Of a DNA stretch of 64,000 bases, positions 27,150 through 33,995 are shown in pieces. The notes under the pieces were generated by a model. That model was not told the origin of the DNA and did no database searches. It saw only the letters and a list, made by a program, of their open reading frames with translations. Source of the stretch: Nocardioides pini (GTDB lineage Bacteria > Actinomycetota > Actinomycetes > Propionibacteriales > Nocardioidaceae); contig NZ_JAPPUX010000002.1 of the NCBI RefSeq assembly GCF_026712185.1, positions 496,001 through 560,000 of the forward strand, in the 5' to 3' direction. Position numbers and translations under genes: made by a program. Within the stretch, counting starts at the first letter, position 1. Each line of letters starts with the position of its first letter.

Positions 27150-27977
27150 TCACATCGTGGTGACGGGCCGCGACTGGAGCATGTACAGCCCGGTCGAGTC
27201 GTAGGCCCACTCGATGTCCTGGGGGCAGCCGTTGAGGTCCGCCAGGTGCAGTCCCATCTTCACGAGGTCGGCCAGCTCGGACTCCGAGAGCACCTGCTCG
27301 TCGACGACGCGGGACTTCTTGAGCGTGCCCTTGCGGTCCAGGGTGTAGTAGTCGGGGGTCACCTCGCCTGAGACGACGTGCTCCCCGACGCCGCGGGCGG
27401 CCTCGACGACGATGCGGTCCTTGCGGTTGTTGACCGGGTCGACGGTGAACATGACGCCGGCCTTGTCGGCGTCGACCATCTGCTGCACGACCACAGCCAT
27501 CTGGATGTCGTCGAGGTCGCCCTTGTGCTCGCGGTAGAACAGGGCGCGCTCGGAGAAGAACGACAGCCAGCACTCCACGACCTTGTCCATGACGTCGTCG
27601 AAGGTCTCGACGAACAGGTAGGTCTCCTGCTGCCCGGCGTAGGAGGCGTCGCTGCTGTCCTCGGCACAGGCCGACGATCGAACCGCCACGGACACGCCTT
27701 GCGGGAGCTTGTCGTAGGCAGCCTTGATGAGGTCTGCCGGAGGCTCGGTGTCGCGGACGACCTGGCGGGCGCCCTCGAGGTCCTGCGCCTTGAGGTACGA
27801 CAGCAGCTTGGCGCCGTCGACCGCCTCGGCGAAGGCCGGGGACGTCACCACGAATCCGGGAGGTACCGGGAGCCCATTCTGGGTCATGGAGGCGAGGCTG
27901 GCGCCCTTGCCGCCGGCGAGCTCGACGTCGGTGCAGCGCTCGTCGGTGAAGTCGAGGACGAGGGGGGTGTCAGACAT
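27150..27977 (-). CDS. Pyruvate phosphate dikinase / PEP synthase N-terminal ATP-grasp subunit (PpsB/CreH-like)
   Basis: 275 residues that match only the N-terminal ATP-binding domain of PEP synthase: GGKGASLASMTQNGLPVPPGF, SVAVRSSACAEDSSDASYAGQQ, VVVQQMVDADKAGVMFTVDP and the final IEWAYDSTGLYMLQSRPV. The swivelling histidine and substrate domains are absent and seem to be supplied by the 574-residue product two genes upstream. Split enzymes of this shape include phenylphosphate synthase (Thauera) and the CreH/CreI pair (Corynebacterium), which use ATP to give AMP, Pi and a phosphorylated phenol. GGAGG precedes the ATG at 27977, which overlaps the GntR gene by 8 bp. Confidence 0.88.
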   Translation of the reverse strand: MSDTPLVLDFTDERCTDVELAGGKGASLASMTQNGLPVPPGFVVTSPAFAEAVDGAKLLSYLKAQDLEGARQVVRDTEPPADLIKAAYDKLPQGVSVAVRSSACAEDSSDASYAGQQETYLFVETFDDVMDKVVECWLSFFSERALFYREHKGDLDDIQMAVVVQQMVDADKAGVMFTVDPVNNRKDRIVVEAARGVGEHVVSGEVTPDYYTLDRKGTLKKSRVVDEQVLSESELADLVKMGLHLADLNGCPQDIEWAYDSTGLYMLQSRPVTTM

Positions 27978-28617
27978 GGGTGGTTCCTCCAAACAGGGTG
28001 CTGCCGAAGTGCTCGATGTGGTCGCGCATGACCTTGCCGGTCAGGTCTGCGTCGCGCTGTCGGAGCGCGTCGACGATGGGTTGGTGTGTCTGAGCGATGG
28101 CGCCGAGGTCGAGCTGGGACTTGATGACGCTCACCAGGGTGAACGCCTCGATGCGCAGCCCGCCCCAGGAATCCAGCAGGACCGAGTTGCCGGCCGCCTC
28201 CACGATGACCTCGTGGAAGCGGGCGTCGTGGACGAGCAGGCCGTGCTGGTCGTTGGCTTCCGCGGCGTCGTGCATGTTCTGCATCTCGGCCTCCAGGAGG
28301 GTGAACGTCTCCTCGGTCGCGAGAGTCGAGGCGAGCTGGCCGGCCAGCTCCTCCAGGGCGGCGCGGACCGGGTAGCTCTCGGTCAGCTCCTCGGGGGTGA
28401 CCTCGCGGACACGGGCGCCTCGGTAGGGCTCGGTCTCGATGAGCCGCATGGCCTCGAGGTCACGCAGCGCCTCGCGCACGGGCGCCTGGCTGACTCCGAG
28501 CTCCTGCACCAGCTGGAGCTCGACGACACGGTCGCCGGGCTTGTAGGTGCCCTCGAGGATGCGTTGGATGACGAGCTCCTTGATCTGCTCACGCATGACG
28601 CTGCGCTGCAAGGTCAC
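27970..28617 (-). CDS. GntR-family regulator, FCD subfamily
   Basis: 215 residues: an N-terminal winged helix (REQIKELVIQRILEGTYKPG, then ELGVSQAPVREALRDLEAM) and a C-terminal FCD ligand domain with the metal-binding pattern HDARFHEVIVEAAGN and a later TH and DHIEHF. The GTG at 28617 overlaps the upstream gene's stop by 4 bp and the 3' end overlaps the ATP-grasp gene by 8 bp, so the regulator is coded between the two subunits of one enzyme. It is a clear paralogue of the GntR at 31144-31803. It probably binds the palindrome at 30381-30394. Confidence 0.92.
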   Translation of the reverse strand: MTLQRSVMREQIKELVIQRILEGTYKPGDRVVELQLVQELGVSQAPVREALRDLEAMRLIETEPYRGARVREVTPEELTESYPVRAALEELAGQLASTLATEETFTLLEAEMQNMHDAAEANDQHGLLVHDARFHEVIVEAAGNSVLLDSWGGLRIEAFTLVSVIKSQLDLGAIAQTHQPIVDALRQRDADLTGKVMRDHIEHFGSTLFGGTTHV

Positions 28618-30338
28618 GAGAGCACCTGCACCAGACCTGTGGTGCCGTTGACTCGGATCCTGTCACCGGTCTTGATATTGCGGGTCGCGTCCGACGTGCC
28701 GACCACGGCCGGGATGCCGAACTCGCGGGAGACCACGGCGGGGTGGGAGGCCATGCCGCCGGCGTCGGTGACGAGACCGCCGATCTTGGTGAACAGCACC
28801 ACCCACGAGGGGCTGGTCATGCGGCAGATGATGATCTCGTCACGCTCGACCTCGCTGAACTGCTCGGGGTTGAGGACCACGCGAGCGGTGCCCTCGATGA
28901 CGCCCTTGGACGCACCCAGGCCCTGGATCTCGCCCTCGACCTCCGACGGCTTGCGGTACACCTTGTCCGGGAAGGCCCACAGCGCCAGGTACGGGAACGC
29001 GAGGTTCTCCTCAGTGGCGGTGCCGACCCAGTCACGCGGCCGCAGCTCGTAGGCATCCTCGCGCTGGTCACGCCGGTCGCCGACGAGCTCCTCGGCGTCG
29101 AAGCCGTTGCTCCCCGCCATGAGCGTGCGCAGCTCGTTGTACCGCAGGTACATGACGTCCTCGGGGTCCTCGAGCCTGCCGTCCGCGACGAGCTTCTTGC
29201 CGATCGCGATGAGGACGAGACGGACCCGGGCGTTGGTGCCCTGGTCGATGTAGAAGTGGTGGTCGGGGGTGAGCGGGTTCATCCGCAGGCTCAGGTCGAG
29301 GGCCCCCTTCAGCCGCTCGAGGTCCTCGCCCTCGACGCCCTCGAGCGCCTCGGCCTTCGCAGCCTCGAGGTCCTTCTCGACGTTCGCGATCTCGGCCGGG
29401 TAGTCGTAGTCGGCCTCGAGGTAGCCGCGGATGGCCTCCAGGACGGGCGCGGGGTCCTCACGCCAGGTCTTGAAGGAGAACTCGTGGGCGTACATCGACT
29501 TGAACCCGAACACGGCCTGGTAGGACTCGATCTCCTTGGCGAGGAACGCCTGGCCCTCGGCGCTGGACTCCAGCGCCTGACGGATCTCGGGGGCGGTGGC
29601 CTTCTGGAAGGCCTGGGCCACCGGGCCGCTGTCGCTCTTCACGTGCTCCTTGATCTTCCACAGCTCCTCGATGGAGTCCCAGTTGCGGTTCTGCAGTGAG
29701 CTCTGGAGCCGGCCGGTGAGGTCGCTGTGATCGCCCTCGCCCTTGACCTCGGCGATGATCGTGTTGAGGTTCGTGGTCGAGGAGAACTGGGCGAAGTTGA
29801 GCACCCAGTGGATCTGCCAGTGCCGGTCGTGCATGTCGATCGCGTCCTCGAGGAGGATGGCGAGCTCGACGAGGCTCGCGGCGTCGTAGTCGTAGGTGTC
29901 GAACCGCTCGAAGTTGCGGGTCATCTCCGGGACGAGGCGGTCACGCCACCAGTGCAGGAAGTTCTCGGCGTAGTACGGCAGGGTCCAGCCCAGGTAGCCG
30001 CCGATCTCGGACGCGTACTCCTCGTTGTCGGGAACCCGGGGGACGTAGCGGGCGCCGTACTCGGTCGTCTCGGCCGACAGCCCCGGCTGGGCCGGGATGG
30101 CGGCGGTGTACACGTAGCCGTTGACGATCTTCGAGATCCAGTCCGAGGCGAAGGGCGTGCCGAAGCGGCGGAACATGTAGTCGCACTTGAGCCACCAGCC
30201 GCCGATGTCGGCGTACATGGGCGAGACCGGATTGGGGATGTGCAGGTCGTCGTGGACCCACAGCAGCTCCTTCTGCCCGTCTTCCCACGACACCGGGAAC
30301 TCGTCGTCCCCGAAGAACGTCGCCACTGTCTCGGTCAT
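28614..30338 (-). CDS. PEP-utilising-enzyme phosphohistidine subunit (PpsA/CreI-like)
   Basis: 574 residues. The C-terminal 85 or so form the mobile phosphohistidine domain of PEP synthase: LGASKGVIEGTARVV, then TDAGGMASHPAVVSREFGIP with the phospho-accepting His532, VVGTSDATRNIKTGD, and a final VNGTTG. The N-terminal 450 residues are not the PEP/pyruvate TIM barrel. They start FFGDDEFPVSWEDGQ and are rich in Trp and acidic residues, like the substrate half of phenylphosphate synthase or rifampin phosphotransferase. Together with the ATP-grasp gene it should make a two-subunit kinase for a small hydroxyl compound. AGGAGG precedes the ATG at 30338; this is the first gene of the operon. Confidence 0.85.
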   Translation of the reverse strand: MTETVATFFGDDEFPVSWEDGQKELLWVHDDLHIPNPVSPMYADIGGWWLKCDYMFRRFGTPFASDWISKIVNGYVYTAAIPAQPGLSAETTEYGARYVPRVPDNEEYASEIGGYLGWTLPYYAENFLHWWRDRLVPEMTRNFERFDTYDYDAASLVELAILLEDAIDMHDRHWQIHWVLNFAQFSSTTNLNTIIAEVKGEGDHSDLTGRLQSSLQNRNWDSIEELWKIKEHVKSDSGPVAQAFQKATAPEIRQALESSAEGQAFLAKEIESYQAVFGFKSMYAHEFSFKTWREDPAPVLEAIRGYLEADYDYPAEIANVEKDLEAAKAEALEGVEGEDLERLKGALDLSLRMNPLTPDHHFYIDQGTNARVRLVLIAIGKKLVADGRLEDPEDVMYLRYNELRTLMAGSNGFDAEELVGDRRDQREDAYELRPRDWVGTATEENLAFPYLALWAFPDKVYRKPSEVEGEIQGLGASKGVIEGTARVVLNPEQFSEVERDEIIICRMTSPSWVVLFTKIGGLVTDAGGMASHPAVVSREFGIPAVVGTSDATRNIKTGDRIRVNGTTGLVQVLS

Positions 30339-30380
30339 CTCGGTTCCTCCTGTTGGTGTGACCGCGGCCACTTCCTAAGC

Positions 30381-30394
30381 GATTATCGATAATC
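30381..30394. promoter_or_regulatory. Palindromic operator, candidate GntR (FCD) site
   Basis: GATTATCGATAATC is a perfect 14-bp palindrome. It is AT-rich in a very GC-rich region and sits in the 155-bp gap between the divergent 574-aa gene (start 30338) and adk (start 30494). Size and symmetry suit a FadR/FCD-type GntR dimer. Confidence 0.7.
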
Positions 30395-30493
30395 TAGAGC
30401 GATGGCCGTCACCCGTCAAGGGGTGATGCAGAAGAGCCGAACACGTCCAGGTCGGCGCACGAGGCGCAAGCCGCATCCACGAAGGAGCACCCG

Positions 30494-31117
30494 ATGAAGC
30501 TGCTGTTGATGGGCCCACCCGGAGCCGGGAAGGGCACGCAGGCAAGCCGGTTCGCCGCCGATCTCCGCGCGCCGCACATCTCGACCGGCGACATCTTCCG
30601 GGAGAACGTTGCGGGCCAGACCCCGCTGGGGAAGCAGGCCCAGGCCTACATGGACCGCGGCGAGTACGTTCCGGACGAGCTGACCAACGCCCTCGTTGCC
30701 GAGCGCCTCGCTCGAGCCGACGCACAGCCCGGATTCATCCTGGACGGCTACCCGCGCACCCCCGACCAGGTCGCCTGGCTGGACGCGATGCTTTCCCATC
30801 GAGGCCAGCAGGTCGACCACGTGCTGTGGCTCGACGTCGCGCGCACTGAGCTGGTGACGCGCCTGACCTCGCGTGCGGCGGCCTCGGGGCGCAGTGACGA
30901 CGACCCGGCCGTGGTGGAGCGGCGGCTGGACGTGTTCGACGCACAGACCGCTCCCCTGCTTGCCCTCTACCGAGCGCGCGGCATCCTGCGGAGCGTCGAC
31001 GGGGTCGGGACGCTCGAGCAGGTCGCGGGTCGGATGCGCACCGCGCTCGACCTGCCAAGCAACGCCTCAGCGGTCGACGCGCCCTCCGACACCGCGGTCA
31101 GCTCAACCCCCGTCTAG
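30494..31117 (+). CDS. adk: Adenylate kinase, short form
   Basis: Interconverts ATP + AMP with 2 ADP. 207 residues: P-loop LMGPPGAGKGTQ (7-15), ISTGDIFRENV, ILDGYPRTPDQV, and the short-form LID with SDDDPAVVERRLDVF in place of the zinc-type insert. The C-terminal tail is slightly longer than usual. The normal actinobacterial adk sits in the ribosomal protein operon after secY, so this is probably a second copy. It is divergent from, and shares a control region with, the PEP-synthase-like operon, whose reaction should release AMP. An AGGAG precedes the ATG. Confidence 0.93.
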   Translation: MKLLLMGPPGAGKGTQASRFAADLRAPHISTGDIFRENVAGQTPLGKQAQAYMDRGEYVPDELTNALVAERLARADAQPGFILDGYPRTPDQVAWLDAMLSHRGQQVDHVLWLDVARTELVTRLTSRAAASGRSDDDPAVVERRLDVFDAQTAPLLALYRARGILRSVDGVGTLEQVAGRMRTALDLPSNASAVDAPSDTAVSSTPV

Positions 31118-31136
31118 CCGGCACCTCGCGCCGGCT
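31116..31136. terminator. Bidirectional hairpin between adk and gntR
   Basis: AGCCGGC and GCCGGCT form a perfect 7-bp stem with a 7-nt loop, starting inside the adk stop codon and ending 8 bp before the stop of the convergent GntR gene. Confidence 0.6.
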
Positions 31137-31143
31137 GGGCGCG

Positions 31144-31803
31144 TCACGACTCGGAGCCCGCGCCGGTCTCCGCGTGGGCGAACAGGCGCGCGGCGAACAT
31201 CTCGATGTGCCCGCGCAGTTCCCGCCCGAGGGCCGCGGGGTCCCCGGCGCGCACGGCGTCCAGGATGACCTGGTGGGTCTCGGCGATGGACACCAGGTCG
31301 GCGTCAGACTTGATGACCGTTACCAAGGTGCGCGCCTCGATGCGGAGCCCCCGCCAGGCGTCGAGCAGCACGCTGTTGTGGGCAGCCTCGACGATCAGCT
31401 CGTGGAAGCGGGCGTCGTGCGCCAGCTGCTCGTGCAGCTCCCCGGCCTGGGCGCATCGCCGCATCGCGTCGAGCTCGGCCTGCAGGCCGGCGAGAAGGTC
31501 TGGGTCGACATGCGTGGCGGCCATGGTGCCGGCCAGTTCCTCCAGCGTCGCCCGCACCGGGTAGGTCTCGGCGAGCTCGGCGGTGGTGACCATGCGAACC
31601 CGGGCGCCCTTGTACGGGACCGATTCGATGAACCGCATGGCCTCGAGGTCTCGCATGGCTTCCCGGATCGGAGCCTGACTGGTCCCCAGCTCGGTCGCCA
31701 GGGCCATCTCGCGGATCCGGTCACCAGGACCATAGGTTCCGTCGAGGATGCGCTCGATGATCAGGTCCTTGATCCGGTCCCGAAGTACCGTGCGGTCCAA
31801 CAC
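31144..31803 (-). CDS. GntR-family regulator, FCD subfamily (second copy)
   Basis: 219 residues, closely similar along its length to the GntR at 27970-28617: LRDRIKDLIIERILDGTYGPGD, ELGTSQAPIREAMRDLEAMRF, then the FCD pattern HDARFHELIVEAAHN. The start is GTG at 31803. It ends 26 bp from adk in convergent orientation. The two regulators probably see the same or related aromatic effectors, and may compete for the operator at 30381-30394. It is transcribed separately from the operon. Confidence 0.92.
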   Translation of the reverse strand: MLDRTVLRDRIKDLIIERILDGTYGPGDRIREMALATELGTSQAPIREAMRDLEAMRFIESVPYKGARVRMVTTAELAETYPVRATLEELAGTMAATHVDPDLLAGLQAELDAMRRCAQAGELHEQLAHDARFHELIVEAAHNSVLLDAWRGLRIEARTLVTVIKSDADLVSIAETHQVILDAVRAGDPAALGRELRGHIEMFAARLFAHAETGAGSES

Positions 31804-31968
31804 GCGCTGTCCTCGTCTCCTCGGTCCGGGCGGACAGGTTCATCCTAGGTCGCGTCCCTTGACCCGGCCGCGAGCCCGCAGCCGTCGCCACCGACCGGGG
31901 TGGGACCACTCCCCCGGTTGGTCAGCACCACTGAGAACCGAGTAGGCGACGCACGATGGCTCTGGGTG
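31804..31968. other. Upstream region of the second gntR
   Basis: No gene seen. On the minus strand this region must hold the gntR promoter, but I see no palindrome like the one at 30381. Confidence 0.4.
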
Positions 31969-31981
31969 TACTACGACATCT
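31969..31981 (+). repeat. Copy B of the glnA 3'-end 13-bp repeat
   Basis: TACTACGACATCT here is identical to the last codons of glnA at 18383-18395 and in the same direction; with one upstream mismatch, 14 of 15 bases agree. In frame it reads YYDI then stop, as in GlnA, but the bases before it do not resemble glnA. The two copies bracket the catabolic block. Confidence 0.5.
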
Positions 31982-32000
31982 GAGCTCGACGTCGTGCGCC

Positions 32001-32035
32001 GAGGCCCCGGTCCCCTTCGTGGGGGCCGGGGCCTC
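32001..32035. terminator. Strong hairpin, likely bidirectional terminator
   Basis: GAGGCCCCGG-T-CCCC pairs with GGGG-G-CCGGGGCCTC around TTCGT (about 15 bp, one wobble). It lies about 170 bp beyond the end of the minus-strand universal stress gene and shields the gntR gene. I see no gene in 31982-32204. Confidence 0.72.
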
Positions 32036-32204
32036 CGGCGTGTCGGACGACCACAAGTCCCCAGCCCGGCTCACTGCGAGCACTGCAGCCGGGCGCTGGC
32101 TGGACTTCTGGTCGTTCGACGCGCCGCGAGCACGGGCGGAGGTTCGACCGCGACCCCCCCTGCATTTGGGTCCGCGGGCCAGCGACACCTACACCGACTC
32201 CGTG

Positions 32205-33110
32205 TCACCTGTTCGTGCCGTCGACGACCGTGGGCACGACCGCGACCGCCCCGCAGGCGTGGTCGAGCACCGACTCCGAGACCGATCCGCCGAGGATGCG
32301 CTTCACGACGCCGCGCTGGTGCGTCCCCACGACGATGATGTCCGCCAGGCCGGCGACCCGCAGCAGGTCGCGCTCGGGCAGCTGTCCCTGGTGGACCTCG
32401 ACGACGAGGTTCACGTCGGGATGGTCCTCGCGGTAGCCGGCGAGGGACTCGGAGAGGCTGCGGGCGCGCTCCTCCATGTCGACCCCCGCACCTCGTGTCA
32501 TCGGCGCGCCGACCAGCGCGGACCGCACGTCGTAGGCGAAGTGGACGACCTTCAGCGGCAGTCCGCGCAGGCTGGCCAGGTGGAAGGCGAAGGCCAGGAC
32601 CGGTCTCGAGTCCTCGGTGGCTTCCGTCGCCACGACAACGCCGGAATGGACGCGGCCGGGATGATCGCCCGGACGAAGGACGACCACCGGGCATCGTGCA
32701 TGGCGCACGACGGAGAGCCCCACCGAGCCCAGGAGGTGGGAGCGGACAGGACCGCGCCCTCGCGAGCCGAGGACGAGCAGGTGGGCGGTGGACGAGAGCT
32801 GGTTGAGGAGCGTGCCGGGATCGACGATGTCGAACACCGTGGTGACGGGTACGTCCGGGGCGACCTTCTCGACCTCCGCACGAGCCCGCGAGAGCAGCTG
32901 GTCGCCGTGTTCGCGCAGCTGGACTGCCGAGCTCGAGGCAGAGCCGACGCCGTACTCACGCCGCGCCCCGGACACCGGCCCGGAGGCGTTGGCGAGGATG
33001 AGCGTGCGTCCCTCCAGCCGCGCCTGCTCGGCGGCCCATCGCAGGGCCGGTCCCTTGAAGACCGAGTCCGCCACGCCGACCACGACGGCGCTGTCTCGCT
33101 GCGTGTCCAT
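32205..33110 (-). CDS. Tandem universal stress protein
   Basis: 301 residues with two UspA domains. Each ends in the ATP-binding pattern: VLGSRGRGPVRSHLLGSVGL in the first and VVGTHQRGVVKRILGGSVSE in the second. In actinobacteria such tandem proteins are typically induced by hypoxia and dormancy. The ATG at 33110 follows AAGGGAC. The divergent spacer to the DUF1876 gene carries two DosR-like boxes, which predicts control by a DosR/DevR two-component system (not in this window). Confidence 0.93.
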   Translation of the reverse strand: MDTQRDSAVVVGVADSVFKGPALRWAAEQARLEGRTLILANASGPVSGARREYGVGSASSSAVQLREHGDQLLSRARAEVEKVAPDVPVTTVFDIVDPGTLLNQLSSTAHLLVLGSRGRGPVRSHLLGSVGLSVVRHARCPVVVLRPGDHPGRVHSGVVVATEATEDSRPVLAFAFHLASLRGLPLKVVHFAYDVRSALVGAPMTRGAGVDMEERARSLSESLAGYREDHPDVNLVVEVHQGQLPERDLLRVAGLADIIVVGTHQRGVVKRILGGSVSESVLDHACGAVAVVPTVVDGTNR

Positions 33111-33167
33111 GTCATGTCCCTTCGCGAGGTGTTCAGTCCAGCCTCGCCTGCCTCGAGCGTGACGAGC

Positions 33168-33215
33168 AGGGCCGAAGGTGCTCGCACCTGCAGGACCTTG
33201 GGCCCAAAGGCCCTG
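33168..33215. promoter_or_regulatory. Two DosR-like boxes between usp and the DUF1876 gene
   Basis: AGGGCCGAAGGTG (33168-33180) and AGGACCTTGGGCCC (33192-33205, followed by AAAGGCCC) lie in opposite orientation on either side of about 33186. They fit RGGAC-CTTS-GSCCC, close to the actinobacterial DosR/DevR motif. They are 58-105 bp upstream of the stress-protein start. Confidence 0.6.
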
Positions 33216-33315
33216 TTGCCCCGGGTCGTCCGACCGCGTCGGAGCGCGGTCGGGTCGCCCACCATGTGAGGAGAGGACCGGTGTCGGAGTCCTCACGTCA
33301 CCAGGAGGGAACACC

Positions 33316-33600
33316 ATGCACACCAGGACGTGGCACGTGACGATCAACCTGTTCGAGGAGGAGGCGCTCACACGCGCGGACGCGGTGCTCCACACGGACG
33401 CCGGTCCCGACGTGCGCCACTCCGCCGTTGCCCGACGCCACCCGGCTGATCGGGACGTGCCGGAGATCGGCGACGAGCTGGCGGCGTGTCGCGCCCTTGC
33501 CGGTCTGGCGCATGACCTCCTGGACGCGGCCATCGCCGATGTCGCCGTGAACGACCCGAGGGGCGGGACGCCGGTCATCACTGAAGCGTCACCCGCCTGA
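33316..33600 (+). CDS. DUF1876 protein (Rv1738-like dormancy protein)
   Basis: 94 residues of DUF1876: MHTRTWHVTINLFEEEALTR, ADAVLHTD, then HPADRDVPEIGDELAACRAL and LAHDLLDAAIADV. Rv1738, a DUF1876 member of Mycobacterium tuberculosis, belongs to the DosR regulon and resembles ribosome hibernation factors. AGGAGG precedes the ATG. A GTGAGGA/TCCTCAC inverted repeat (33266-33296) lies just upstream. It shares the DosR-like boxes with the divergent stress-protein gene. Confidence 0.85.
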   Translation: MHTRTWHVTINLFEEEALTRADAVLHTDAGPDVRHSAVARRHPADRDVPEIGDELAACRALAGLAHDLLDAAIADVAVNDPRGGTPVITEASPA

Positions 33601-33693
33601 TCTCCGTCCTCTCGACGGACTCACGTCTGCGGCGGGGCGCGCCACCGCCGCGGCCCAGCCCCAGGAACCCCTGGGCGCGGGTCCCGAGGGATC

Positions 33694-33710
33694 AGGGCCG
33701 AAGGTCTCTG
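33694..33710. promoter_or_regulatory. DosR-like box in the 395-bp gap after the DUF1876 gene
   Basis: AGGGCCGAAGGTCTCTG reads GAGAC-CTTC-GGCCC on the minus strand. There is no convincing gene in 33601-33995, so its target is unclear; it may be a relic or drive an unannotated transcript. Confidence 0.4.
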
Positions 33711-33887
33711 TCCGCCCGCCCGGGTCAGGCGTAGAACTGATGTCACGAGACCCCGCGAGGGGGATCGTGACGGCTCGGAGGAGATGGTCCACACGAAGGG
33801 TGCGCCCTTCGCGGCGTCTGGGTGACGAGGACGCCGGGACCAGAGAGCAGGAGCCGCCGATCGGGAGCGCCACCTCCACCGATCACA

Positions 33888-33924
33888 GAAGGGCCCTTGC
33901 GACTCATACTTGCGAGGGCCCTTC
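33888..33924 (-). terminator. Terminator of the usp-yjdF operon
   Basis: GAAGGGCCCTTGC and GCGAGGGCCCTTC form a 13-bp stem (one wobble) with an 11-nt loop, 72 bp past the stop of the minus-strand stress-protein gene. Confidence 0.75.
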
Positions 33925-33995
33925 GCCTGCGCGCACGACCCGCCCGCAGCGCCGCCAGGCGCACGGTCCTCCAGGACCGCGCCGGGGCGCTCCCG

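Noticed and set aside
31951..31983. A truncated second glnA gene
   Set aside because: Only the last four codons and stop match; upstream codons (GDARWLWV) do not resemble GlnA. Kept as a short repeat only.
32001..32035. An integrase attachment site formed by the strong hairpin near copy B of the repeat
   Set aside because: The hairpin is a simple GC-rich terminator structure with no matching partner at the glnA side.
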